Shown here: piece after piece, positions 1-8,440 of the stretch
Layout: each line of letters starts with the position of its first letter
Position numbering within the stretch: position 1 is the first letter of the stretch
NCBI RefSeq assembly: GCF_946407605.1
Contig: NZ_CAMJOS010000004.1
Coordinates: 1-64,000, forward strand
Direction: 5' to 3'
Source: an uncultured Prevotella sp.
GTDB taxonomy: Bacteria > Bacteroidota > Bacteroidia > Bacteroidales > Bacteroidaceae
DNA: 64,000 nt
Made by a program: the position numbers and the translations under genes
Notes under the pieces: model-generated
The model's database searches: none
The model's input: only the letters and a program-made list of their open reading frames with translations
What the model was told of the DNA's origin: nothing

Positions 1-524
1 TGAGGTTCTGAGTAGTAACTCTGTCGCCTCCCATCTGGCCGCCCATGCGCATTCCTTTGAACACCTTGGCGGGATAAGAACAGGCACCGATAGAACCGGG
101 CTTGCGCAGACGGTCGTCCTGACCGTGAGTGCTCTGGCCTACGCCACCGAAACCATGACGCTTCACAACGCCCTGGAAACCTTTACCCTTAGAAGTACCT
201 ACAACGTCTACGAACTCTGCATCAGCGAAAAGCTCTACGGTGAGTGTGTCACCCAGGTTGTAGTCCTCTTCAAACTTGAACTCGGCCAAGTGGGCCTTCG
301 GAGTTGTGCCGGCCTTCTTGAACACACCCATCATGGGTTTTGTAGTGTTCTTTTCCTTAGCCTCGCCAAAACCGAGCTGAACGGCTTTGTAACCATCCTT
401 CTCAACTGTCTTGACCTGGGTCACAACGCAAGGACCAACTTCGATAACAGTGCACGGCACGTTCTTGCCGTCGGCACTGAAAACGGATGTCATTCCGATT
501 TTTCTTCCTAATAATCCTGGCATT
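1..524 (-). CDS. rplC: 50S ribosomal protein L3, 3' end cut by window edge
   Basis: The reverse-strand reading from the ATG at 524-522 gives [20 protein letters not shown] and continues to the window edge. Near the edge it contains the conserved L3 segment with [14 protein letters not shown] followed by [21 protein letters not shown]3 is an early-assembling 23S rRNA-binding protein close to the peptidyl-transferase centre, and Gln in the GQ motif is its usual methylation site. About 175 of roughly 205 residues are visible. It appears to be the first gene of its operon: a good promoter lies about 190 bp upstream, and rpsJ, which often precedes rplC, is not between them. Confidence 0.96.
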
Positions 525-715
525 TCAGTTTAAAATTTAATAATAATGTTATAATACAATGTTTAATTCTCTTTTTTAAGTGTCATTTTGCCTTTTAAAC
601 ACCTATATACACACAAAAATGAGAAACAGCCCACTCCACCCTTTTGGAGACATAAACTGCTCTTTTTCAGTGTATTGATGGCATTCTGCCAGCGCAATAA
701 CCACTTTTGCGGCTG

Positions 716-745
716 CAAAGGTACACATTTATTTTTATACAACAA
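716..745 (-). promoter_or_regulatory. Promoter of the rplC operon
   Basis: On the reverse strand TTG (745-743) is followed after exactly 19 nt by TACCTTTG (723-716). This matches the Bacteroidetes TTTG-N19-21-TAnnTTTG consensus closely. Transcription would start near 709 and run into rplC. Confidence 0.8.
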
Positions 746-791
746 GCGCGTATTAGTACATTTTTACAATTATTTAACGTAATTTATAACA

Positions 792-823
792 ACGGGGATG
801 TGTCTTTGCTGACACATCCCCGT
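792..823 (-). terminator. Intrinsic terminator of the 852-3665 gene
   Basis: A perfect 13-bp stem ACGGGGATGTGTC / GACACATCCCCGT has a 6-nt loop and begins 28 bp after the stop codon. The following reverse-strand sequence is AT-rich (TTGTTATAAATT) but not a pure U-tract, so termination may be partial. Confidence 0.7.
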
Positions 824-851
824 CTATTGAAGTTTTATAGTTGTACTTTTC

Positions 852-3665
852 TTATCTGATCACGACCTTCTTGCCTCCGATGATGTAGAGGCCCTTAGCC
901 AATCCATTCAAGCTGTTGCCGTTACGTACCAGCTGACCCTTCATATTATAGATGCCAGCGGGAACCTTCTCAACGTTCTTAGCAAAGTTGGCGATACCCG
1001 TAGGCGTAGCACCAGGGATAATCTGCTCATACTTTCCGAAGTATGCCAAATGGAAGTAGTCAATGAATGGCATCTGACCAGACTTATTAGGCAGTTCGAT
1101 GCGGAAGCCCACCTTTACGCTACCCTTCTCTTCCAGGGTGAAAGGAATATAAGAGTGGAAGTAGTCAGAACCCTTAAGCATATCGTCAATCAAGGTACCA
1201 TTACCATGACGGTAGTCCCAGTCATTGGTCATAGCCATCATGCCCTCCAATGTCAGACCTAAGGCCTCGTCCTCATAGAAGAAGGGATGTACGTCAGCGC
1301 TGTCGTTATTGGCATATACCTTACAGAGGGTCATGTAGTTAGGCAGATTCTCGGCAGTATAGTTAGCCGTAGAATAGGTCATATCAACACGCACTGCAGC
1401 TTTGACATCCAGCAGGTAATTACCAGCAGGCAGACCAGCGACGGTCTGGCTGAACTCCTGTGTCGTCTCATCAGGACCAGAGCTACCAAACCACCAGTTC
1501 ACGCAGTCTGTACCACCAGGCAGTACACCATTCTCCGTCTCCACAGTCCACTCTGTGCCAGCCTCCACGTCGAAGTCAGCGTTCTTAATCATAGAGGTGA
1601 AGTCGAACGAGCTACCCTCCTTAGGAGATACGCCACTGACATAGAAGTCATTGATAGCATCGTATATCTGCTGAATCAGAAGGTCGACATCTGTCTTGTC
1701 AAACTGAGAAGCCACGGGATCCTCCAGCACGTACTCTGCCTCCTGCATGGCAAGATACAGATCACTCTCCTCAAAGTCAACACCAGTCATATCGACATTC
1801 TCTATAGCCTTCTTGGCAGCTTCCAAGGCAACCTGCAGAGCCTCGAGGCTTTCACCCAGCACAGCCTTAGAGTAGTCAGCCAAATACTTGTCCTTGTCGC
1901 CAACAAACTGCAGTTCCACCTCGTCCCATGCAATCCAGTTAGCATCAGTATTCTCGTCAATGTAGAGACCAAAGGTCAGCTCACCACCAGCAGTAGGCTT
2001 ATCAAAACCAATCATATAGATGTTAGCAACGCCATTGGCAGTCTGCACAACCATCTCCTGATCCTGCAGACGCAGTGTGACACCGCTCACCTTCAAGTCA
2101 GGCTGATCCTGACGGGTAGCCAGGGCAGCTGCCTTCAGCACGTAGTAACCCTTAGGCAGCTCCAGTCCGCTAGGCAGTTTGTTCACGGTCTGACGTGCAT
2201 AGTTGGCCTCACCATAGTTGGTATTGTTGACCCAGCACTCCATGAAAGGCTTGCTAAAGTTAGTCACGTTACCAGAAGTATTAATATGCAGAGCAGGATT
2301 GGCAGTACCGCCATTCAACACATCCCAGCCATCCATCGAGTTCATGCTACCATTGGTAATCACGTTGGCAGGATATGCATAGCAGGCATTAGCCACACGG
2401 AATGTACTCTCAGCCATCTTCAGGTCTTCCAGAGCTACGTCAACAAAAGATGCACCAGCCTCAGCATCATTAGCGAAATCTGTGGCAGCAGAGGCCAGCT
2501 GACCCTTGGCGGTGTTAATAGCCTCTTGGAAGGCTGCCACACCATTAGTCATCACGCCCTCAGCAATCAAAGCCTCAGCATTTTCGATGGCAGTCTTGAG
2601 GTCGGTATAGTGTTTATTGTATGCATTGAATGTCTTCAGTCCAGCATCCAGTCTTTCCTTGGCATCTGTCAGTTCGTCCAGTGTACCAGTCTCAATCATC
2701 GGAGTAATCTCATTGATAAGAGCCTGCAACTCATTACGATAGAAGGGGGCATCCTCGCTGGCCAGTGCAGTAGCGGCGTCAGCAAGAGTCTGTGTCAAAG
2801 CCTCCTTAATTGCAGCCAGCTTCTCAGCGTTGACGATGTTGTTATACACCTCGGGGTCACCAATATAATATAAGGTAACGTTATCCCAACCCAGCCAGTT
2901 GATGTTCAGATCCTTGAAACGGAAACCGATAGTAGGCTCCTGACCCTCTGTCACATCGAAGTCCACACTAAAAGCAGCAGCCTTATCACCTGTACCGATG
3001 TCTGTCAGACCAATCTGACGTACGGCCTCGTCAGCATAGAGTTCAATCGTGGCAGCGTCCTCTGTAACACCCTCGGTACGCTGGTTAATTACCAAGATAT
3101 CAGCAGTCAGGCGATAGTGTCCTGCGGGCAGACCTGTCACCACCTGTGAGATATTACCCTCGCCGTTGATATTACCTTGAGAGGTGTTTGCCCACTGCTC
3201 CACGAACTGCGAGATCATGCAGATATCACCATTCTCCCAAGAGCGGGTGGTCGAGTAGTTCACGCTACGACGGTTCTGCTTGAAGTTCTTCACGGTCCAG
3301 CCTGTCACAGATGTCGAGTTGTTACCGTCCTTGTCAAAGCTAGGGTTCTGCACCTTCTCAGTAGCATCAACATGTCCGTTAGCAAAAACGTACTCGTCGA
3401 TAGCCGACTGCAGCGCAAGCATAGCAGAGCGTACAGCCTCGTTGGTCTCCGAAGTGGTAACAGCAGCCTCTGCATCATCAATGGCACTCTGCAATGCAGC
3501 CTTACCATCGGTGTAGTGGTCGCTGGCCACAATAAATTTTGCATCCTCGATAATAGAGGAGAGCGATTTGGTAAAGACAACCTCAGGGTCTTGACCTTCT
3601 TCTTGTGCGAAGCCTACTGTCATTGAGAACAGTGCCATCGCCACTAAAAGTAACTTTTTCTTCAT
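852..3665 (-). CDS. Large secreted modular protein with three carbohydrate-binding-like modules and C-terminal sorting motif
   Basis: A 937-residue protein with a signal peptide (MKKKLLLVAMALFSMTVGFA). Three beta-rich modules near residues 104-270, 437-590 and 695-880 alternate with helical, Ala/Glu-rich segments resembling FIVAR spacers. Each module has the pattern 'N-x-S/D-F/M ... GW-x-V ... LPAG-Y-x-L ... D-x-V/F-x-L-x-Y/F-x-G', typical of jelly-roll carbohydrate-binding folds. The last 45 residues (GIYNMKGQLVRNGNSLNGL, then KGLYIIGGKKVVIR) look like the C-terminal sorting-like domain common in Prevotella secreted proteins. No catalytic domain is recognisable. It probably acts at the surface as a glycan-binding or adhesive protein; that role is inferred from architecture. 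A promoter lies at 3710-3717. Confidence 0.75.
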   Translation of the reverse strand: MKKKLLLVAMALFSMTVGFAQEEGQDPEVVFTKSLSSIIEDAKFIVASDHYTDGKAALQSAIDDAEAAVTTSETNEAVRSAMLALQSAIDEYVFANGHVDATEKVQNPSFDKDGNNSTSVTGWTVKNFKQNRRSVNYSTTRSWENGDICMISQFVEQWANTSQGNINGEGNISQVVTGLPAGHYRLTADILVINQRTEGVTEDAATIELYADEAVRQIGLTDIGTGDKAAAFSVDFDVTEGQEPTIGFRFKDLNINWLGWDNVTLYYIGDPEVYNNIVNAEKLAAIKEALTQTLADAATALASEDAPFYRNELQALINEITPMIETGTLDELTDAKERLDAGLKTFNAYNKHYTDLKTAIENAEALIAEGVMTNGVAAFQEAINTAKGQLASAATDFANDAEAGASFVDVALEDLKMAESTFRVANACYAYPANVITNGSMNSMDGWDVLNGGTANPALHINTSGNVTNFSKPFMECWVNNTNYGEANYARQTVNKLPSGLELPKGYYVLKAAALATRQDQPDLKVSGVTLRLQDQEMVVQTANGVANIYMIGFDKPTAGGELTFGLYIDENTDANWIAWDEVELQFVGDKDKYLADYSKAVLGESLEALQVALEAAKKAIENVDMTGVDFEESDLYLAMQEAEYVLEDPVASQFDKTDVDLLIQQIYDAINDFYVSGVSPKEGSSFDFTSMIKNADFDVEAGTEWTVETENGVLPGGTDCVNWWFGSSGPDETTQEFSQTVAGLPAGNYLLDVKAAVRVDMTYSTANYTAENLPNYMTLCKVYANNDSADVHPFFYEDEALGLTLEGMMAMTNDWDYRHGNGTLIDDMLKGSDYFHSYIPFTLEEKGSVKVGFRIELPNKSGQMPFIDYFHLAYFGKYEQIIPGATPTGIANFAKNVEKVPAGIYNMKGQLVRNGNSLNGLAKGLYIIGGKKVVIR

Positions 3666-3709
3666 AATCGATTGTTTAAGAGTTTGATAGTTGTTTCAGA
3701 ATTTCGGTG

Positions 3710-3738
3710 CAAAGATACGTCATTCTTACTAAGAACAA
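3710..3738 (-). promoter_or_regulatory. Promoter of the secreted modular protein gene
   Basis: TATCTTTG on the reverse strand (3717-3710), with TTG at 3738-3736, 18 nt upstream. It lies about 45 bp before the start codon. Confidence 0.7.
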
Positions 3739-3796
3739 CATATATTTTTGGGAAAAGTATAGTGTTTTTTGTCCAAAAAGACTATTACATGGTTGC

Positions 3797-4288
3797 TTAT
3801 CCCATGCTTAGCGTCACAGTTCTGCCCTGTGCCATAGACTGTGGCACGTCGACCAGACGCTGGTTGCGGGAGCCTCTGAAACAAAGCGTCTCATCACGCT
3901 GTGACTTGACAAAAGGACCGTCGACCAGCACGTCGACATAATTCAGCAGGGCTCGCTGTCGCGGGTTGTTCATCAGGTGCTCAAACGTAAAGCCTGTATA
4001 GCACCAGATGGTTTTTGTGGTTCGTGTCTTGATGGCCTGTGCCAGCTCTGCGAACCCCTCGGGCTGATACATCGGGTCGCCACCCGAGAAGGTAACGTTG
4101 GCATAGGGGTCTGCCTCAATAATCCGCATAATCTCTTCTGTCGTCATGGGATGTCCTCCGTCGAAATCCCATGACTGCGGGTTATGGCAGCCCTCACACT
4201 TATGGCGGCAACCAGCACAATAGATGGAGGTCCGGAAGCCCGGGCCATCCACCATCGTATCTTCTATAATGTTCAGAACACTAATCAT
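3797..4288 (-). CDS. nrdG: Anaerobic ribonucleotide reductase activating protein (radical SAM)
   Basis: A 163-residue radical SAM enzyme that uses a 4Fe-4S cluster and S-adenosylmethionine to place the glycyl radical on NrdD. The cluster motif C-x3-C-x2-C is C27, C31 and C34, inside YCAGCRHKCEGCHNPQSWDF, and the length is typical of NrdG. TFSGGDP near residue 70 is the SAM-binding GGE-like segment. It lies 42 bp downstream of nrdD and is almost certainly cotranscribed with it. A 9-nt periodic spacer occupies the junction. Confidence 0.95.
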   Translation of the reverse strand: MISVLNIIEDTMVDGPGFRTSIYCAGCRHKCEGCHNPQSWDFDGGHPMTTEEIMRIIEADPYANVTFSGGDPMYQPEGFAELAQAIKTRTTKTIWCYTGFTFEHLMNNPRQRALLNYVDVLVDGPFVKSQRDETLCFRGSRNQRLVDVPQSMAQGRTVTLSMG

Positions 4289-4330
4289 CTTCTTCTAGTT
4301 GTACTAGTTACTCTAGTCCATTTAGTCTTC
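4289..4330 (-). repeat. Nine-nt periodic CTA spacer between nrdD and nrdG
   Basis: On the reverse strand the linker and its edges read as five successive units starting with CTA at 9-nt intervals: CTAGGAAGA, CTAAATGGA, CTAGAGTAA, CTAGTACAA, CTAGAAGAA. A related 9-nt CTA series lies at 62689-62720. Function unknown. Confidence 0.6.
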
Positions 4331-6562
4331 CTAGAACAGTTGCTGATCTCCATCATCGATATGGGTAATGCGGTCATTCAGCTCCGCCAGTTTGCCGCTG
4401 TTCCAGCGATCTGTGGTTCCTACGAGATAGCCCGTGATGCGCTGCAGACGGTCTATGTTATGACTATGGCAGCGCGGACATTCCTTCAAATCCTGCGTAG
4501 CATTCTCGTAGCCGCAGTCCATGCAACGGTTGCGATTATGATTCACCGAGCCGTAACCCATGTTCAGGCGGTCCATCATATCCACCACACTCATTATCAC
4601 CTGGGGGTTGTGAGTGGCATCGCCGTCAATCTCTACGTAGAAGATATGTCCGCCACGGGTCAGGTCGTGATAAGGCGCCTCTACCTCAGCCTTATGACGA
4701 GCTGAGCATTTATAGTACACAGGGACATGGTTCGAATTGGTGTAATAGTCACGGTCCGTGACGCCAGGAATCACACCGAAGTCACGACGGTCTTTCTTCG
4801 TAAAGCGACCTGCCAGTCCCTCTGCCGGTGTGGCCAGCACAGAGTAGTTATGATGATATTTCTCGCAGAACTCATTCACTCGGTCACGCATATAGGTGAT
4901 AATCCTCAGACCCAACTCCTGGGCTTCCTCGCTCTCACCGTGATGCTTGCCAATGAGTGCCACCAAGCACTCGGCTAGTCCTATGAAGCCGATACCCAGC
5001 GTACCCTGATTGATAACACTCTCCACCGTATCGTTGGGACCCAGTTTGTCGGCACCTATCCACAGACTCTTCATCAGCAGAGGGAACTGCTTAGCGAAGG
5101 CCGTCTTCTGGAACTGGAAACGGTCGTCCAACTGCTTGGCAGTAATCTGCAGCATCTCGTCCAGCTTGGCAAAGAACTGTCCTACGCGCTGTCCCTTATC
5201 CTCCACCTCACGACACTCCAGTGCCAGACGCACCAAGTTGATGGTCGAGAACGAGAGGTTGCCACGGCCTATGCTGGTCTTCGGACCAAAACGGTTCTCA
5301 AACACACGGGTGCGACAGCCCATGGTAGCCACCTCATGCTGGTAGCGCTCAGGATCGTCAGCTCGCCACTCGTCACATTGGTTGAACGTGGCATCGAGGT
5401 TCAGGAAGTTGGGGAAGAACCTGCGTGCCGTTACCTTACAAGCCAGCTGATAGAGATCGAAGTTACGATCCTCTGGCAGGTAGTTCACGCCGCGCTTCTT
5501 CTTCCATATCTGAATAGGGAAGATAGCCGTCTCGCCGCCACCTACGCCCTCATAGGTCGAGAGCAGTATCTCACGCATTACACAGCGGCCCTCTGCCGAG
5601 GTGTCCGTACCATAATTAATGGATGAGAACACCACCTGGTTGCCACCACGCGAGTGGATAGTGTTCATGTTATGGATAAAAGCCTCCATGGCCTGATGCA
5701 CACGACCCACCGTCTTGTTGATGGCATGCTGACGCACACGGTCTATACCCTTCATGCCGTCGAGGGGCTGCTTCAGATAGTCCAGCAGCGGCTCATAGTA
5801 CAGGCTACTATAGTCCTCGCCGTTCAGGTCCTCCAGGTATTTCACCTCTTCTATATATGTAAGGCGCACAAAGGGAGCCAGATAGAAATCGAAGGCAGGA
5901 ATGGCCTGTCCGCCGTGCATCTCGTTCTGAGCACACTCCAGTGATATACATGCCAGAACCGAGGCTGTCTCAATACGCTTGGCAGGACGTGAGGCGCCAT
6001 GTCCTGCAATAAAGCCACAGTTCAGTATATGGTCCAGGGGGTGCTGCACACAAGTGAACGACTTCGTGGGATAATAGTCCTTGTCGTGGACGTGCAGATA
6101 GTTATGTGCCACAGCCTCGCGACTCTCCTGCGACAGCAGGTAGTCGTCAACAAAGGGTTTGGTGGTCTCCGATGCGAACTTCATCATCATGCCAGCTGGT
6201 GTGTCGGCATTCATGTTGGCATTTTCGCGAGTGATATCGTTGTTCTTCACGTTAACGATATCCAGGAACACGTCACGGGTCTTGGCCTTACGGGCTATGC
6301 TGCGCTGGTTGCGGTAGGCAATGTATTTCTGGGCCACATCCTTGCGGCTCGATTTCATCAACTCCATCTCCACCAGGTCCTGAATCTCCTCTACGGTCAT
6401 CTGGCTTTCACCGCGCTGTGCTATGCGGTCTGTAATCTGATATAACAGACGTTCGTCCTCACCCTTGTCGGTGTGGAGCATGGCCTTTCTGATGGCAGCC
6501 ATCACTTTCTGTTCATTGAAGCCGACGATTCGTCCATCGCGCTTCACTACTGTCTGTATCAT
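4331..6562 (-). CDS. nrdD: Anaerobic ribonucleoside-triphosphate reductase (class III)
   Basis: Reduces NTPs to dNTPs without oxygen through a glycyl radical. The N-terminus (residues 2-90) is an ATP-cone allosteric domain. The glycyl radical site is G711 in RITGYLVG, 33 residues from the end as in other NrdD proteins, preceded by a zinc site (CMDCGYENAT, then CPRCHSH). I chose the ATG at 6562 (743 residues). The reading frame extends upstream to 6631, but that extension crosses the promoter at 6602-6609, so MIQTVVKRDG is the likely true start. It forms an operon with nrdG. Confidence 0.96.
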   Translation of the reverse strand: MIQTVVKRDGRIVGFNEQKVMAAIRKAMLHTDKGEDERLLYQITDRIAQRGESQMTVEEIQDLVEMELMKSSRKDVAQKYIAYRNQRSIARKAKTRDVFLDIVNVKNNDITRENANMNADTPAGMMMKFASETTKPFVDDYLLSQESREAVAHNYLHVHDKDYYPTKSFTCVQHPLDHILNCGFIAGHGASRPAKRIETASVLACISLECAQNEMHGGQAIPAFDFYLAPFVRLTYIEEVKYLEDLNGEDYSSLYYEPLLDYLKQPLDGMKGIDRVRQHAINKTVGRVHQAMEAFIHNMNTIHSRGGNQVVFSSINYGTDTSAEGRCVMREILLSTYEGVGGGETAIFPIQIWKKKRGVNYLPEDRNFDLYQLACKVTARRFFPNFLNLDATFNQCDEWRADDPERYQHEVATMGCRTRVFENRFGPKTSIGRGNLSFSTINLVRLALECREVEDKGQRVGQFFAKLDEMLQITAKQLDDRFQFQKTAFAKQFPLLMKSLWIGADKLGPNDTVESVINQGTLGIGFIGLAECLVALIGKHHGESEEAQELGLRIITYMRDRVNEFCEKYHHNYSVLATPAEGLAGRFTKKDRRDFGVIPGVTDRDYYTNSNHVPVYYKCSARHKAEVEAPYHDLTRGGHIFYVEIDGDATHNPQVIMSVVDMMDRLNMGYGSVNHNRNRCMDCGYENATQDLKECPRCHSHNIDRLQRITGYLVGTTDRWNSGKLAELNDRITHIDDGDQQLF

Positions 6563-6601
6563 AAGTTTATTCGTTTTTAGGTTATCTATGAAAAACGATT
6601 G

Positions 6602-6609
6602 CAAAGATA
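6602..6609 (-). promoter_or_regulatory. -7 element of the nrdDG promoter
   Basis: TATCTTTG on the reverse strand, 40 bp upstream of the chosen nrdD start. No well-placed -33 TTTG is visible. The element supports the shorter nrdD start. Confidence 0.6.
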
Positions 6610-6664
6610 CGAAATTTTGCTGAAATCGCATCCTTGCAACCGTTATTTCTTCTGTTAAAAAAGT

Positions 6665-8326
6665 TCAATATTCGAACGACGAACCACCAAGGAACTCACG
6701 TAACAATGAGGTGGGTGGAATCTGGTCTTCAGGTATAGGCCTTATGTATCTCAGGAACTTACGCAATCTGTAGGCCTCGGCATACTCTGGACAGTTTTCG
6801 GGTACCTGTTCAAGTAAAGGTTCAGCCTGACTCTTGATAACAGCCAATTCGAAAAGCATGGCCGAGTTGAACATGGCGTCGGCATTCTCCTGATAGGGGA
6901 AAATCCATTTATTCTCGCCCCTACGCACCGAGGGCCAGCGACGGATGGTCTCCTGTGCCGACACTCCACGATACTTATGGTCGCGGATGATACGGCGCAG
7001 CAGGCGATTGTCGGTTGTGGGGATATAGTTGTGGTTGTCCAGCAGCAACGTGGTGAGCGCCGAGGCATACACACGGTATATCTGCTCCTGCGGCACACCC
7101 TCCATCAGCTCTGGATTCAAGGCGTGAATACCTTCCACCACTAGTATATCATCATCGTTCAACTTCAGTTTCTTTCCACTCTTCACGCTCTTACCCGTGG
7201 GGAAGTCATAGCGGGGCAGCTCCACCTCTTCGCCACAGAACAGGGCATTCATCTGTTCCCTCAGTAGCGGCAGGTTCAGGGCGTGCAGGTTCTCAAAGTC
7301 ATAGTCGCCACTCTCATCGCGGGGCGTCAGCTCGCGGTCCAGGAAGTAGTCGTCCAGCGAAATGCCGATAGGCTTGATGCTGTTTACGGCCAGCTGCACC
7401 GAGAGTCGTTTGCAGGTAGTGGTCTTGCCACTCGACGACGGACCAGCAATCAGCACCAGCTTGATGCCTTTCCTGTTGGCTATCTCATCGGCAATGCGTG
7501 CAATCTTCTTCTCCTGCAGAGCCTCGCTAATCTGAATCAGCTGCGAGCTGAATCCACGATCAATACACTCATTCAGGTCGCCAATGGTGCGCATACCCAG
7601 AATATCCTGCCAGCGATGGTGCTCCTTGAATATGCCGAACATCTTGTCCTGCATCACAATCTCACCAAGTTCCTCAGGATGCTCTGTCGAGGGTATCCGT
7701 AGCAGCAGTCCGTCATAGTATTTCTCCAGTCCGAAGAGGTATATCTGCGACGTGTGGGTCAGCAAAGCACCATAGAAATAGTCGTAATAATCGTCTATAT
7801 CATAGAAAGTGGTATAGAGCGAACCTGAGCTTTTCAGCAGCTTCACCTTCGAGTAGGTATGCAGGATATTGAACATGTGAATGGCATCCTCAGTGGTAGT
7901 CTCATGACGGTGAATAGGATAGTCGGCATCTATAATCTCCTGCATGCGCTTACGGATATTCCCTGCATCCTCAAGGGTCACAGGGTGACCAATGTCCAAA
8001 TCCACATAATAGCCGTTGCTTACGGGTATGTCGATAGCCACTTTACAGGGCGAGTACAGGTCGTGCACAGCCTTGCAGAGGATGAAGAACAGCGTTCGGG
8101 TATAGGCACGCTGTCCTGATGTCGAGGTAATATCCAAGAACTCCACGTTCTTGGGTTTATAGAGACGGTAGTGCATACCCTCCACCTTATTATTTACATG
8201 CGCGAGGATTGGCTCGTGTGTCATTTCAAGCCCCATCGCCATGTAAGCATCCTGCAACATGCTGCCCATTGGTATTTCATAAGTCTGACCATTGTTCAGA
8301 CAGTTAACCTTGACTGTTTTTTCCAT
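6665..8326 (-). CDS. TGS-domain nucleoside (uridine-type) kinase
   Basis: A 553-residue two-part protein common in Bacteroidetes and Firmicutes. An N-terminal TGS-like domain (about 1-60) and a threonyl-tRNA-synthetase-like middle (about 65-250) precede a phosphoribulokinase/uridine kinase domain. The P-loop GPSSSGKTT is at about 295-303, and LDDYFLDRE is the usual acceptor-site segment. It probably phosphorylates uridine and/or cytidine for pyrimidine salvage; substrate specificity is not visible. I chose MEKTVKVNCL at 8326 because the frame upstream (to 8389) crosses the -7 element at 8348-8355. Confidence 0.88.
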   Translation of the reverse strand: MEKTVKVNCLNNGQTYEIPMGSMLQDAYMAMGLEMTHEPILAHVNNKVEGMHYRLYKPKNVEFLDITSTSGQRAYTRTLFFILCKAVHDLYSPCKVAIDIPVSNGYYVDLDIGHPVTLEDAGNIRKRMQEIIDADYPIHRHETTTEDAIHMFNILHTYSKVKLLKSSGSLYTTFYDIDDYYDYFYGALLTHTSQIYLFGLEKYYDGLLLRIPSTEHPEELGEIVMQDKMFGIFKEHHRWQDILGMRTIGDLNECIDRGFSSQLIQISEALQEKKIARIADEIANRKGIKLVLIAGPSSSGKTTTCKRLSVQLAVNSIKPIGISLDDYFLDRELTPRDESGDYDFENLHALNLPLLREQMNALFCGEEVELPRYDFPTGKSVKSGKKLKLNDDDILVVEGIHALNPELMEGVPQEQIYRVYASALTTLLLDNHNYIPTTDNRLLRRIIRDHKYRGVSAQETIRRWPSVRRGENKWIFPYQENADAMFNSAMLFELAVIKSQAEPLLEQVPENCPEYAEAYRLRKFLRYIRPIPEDQIPPTSLLREFLGGSSFEY

Positions 8327-8347
8327 TGTCGTAATATTAGTTGGGTG

Positions 8348-8355
8348 CAAATTTA
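8348..8355 (-). promoter_or_regulatory. -7 element of the nucleoside kinase promoter
   Basis: TAAATTTG on the reverse strand, 22 bp before the start codon; no clear -33. It is back to back with the transporter promoter at 8400-8407. Confidence 0.55.
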
Positions 8356-8399
8356 CAAAAAGTTTCTTGAAAAAAATTCCTTTTTTCATTTTTTTTTAT

Positions 8400-8407
8400 T
8401 AATTTTG
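8400..8407 (+). promoter_or_regulatory. -7 element of the Na/Pi transporter promoter
   Basis: TAATTTTG, 34 bp upstream of the ATG at 8441, inside a T-rich tract. The -33 match is poor. Confidence 0.55.
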
Positions 8408-8440
8408 CCCACGAATTCCGAAACCTAACAAGCAATTAAT

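Larger units (their letters stand above)
525..851 (-). other. Intergenic region and long leader upstream of rplC
   Basis: This 327-bp region holds the rplC promoter (716-745), a leader of about 190 nt between it and the rplC start, and the terminator of the upstream secreted protein (792-823). No rpsJ or other ribosomal gene is present. A 60-codon open frame in the leader resembles nothing known. The length of the leader would allow autoregulation by a ribosomal protein, but I could not draw a convincing L3- or L4-type binding structure by eye. Confidence 0.6.

Noticed and set aside
563..745. 60-codon open frame on the reverse strand upstream of rplC as a possible small gene or rpsJ
   Set aside because: It is not S10-like and overlaps the promoter.
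1287..2873. 528-codon open frame on the forward strand antisense to the large secreted protein
   Set aside because: It lies entirely opposite a gene with signal peptide, repeated modules and sorting tail. Its composition is that of a mirror frame, and it has no family features.
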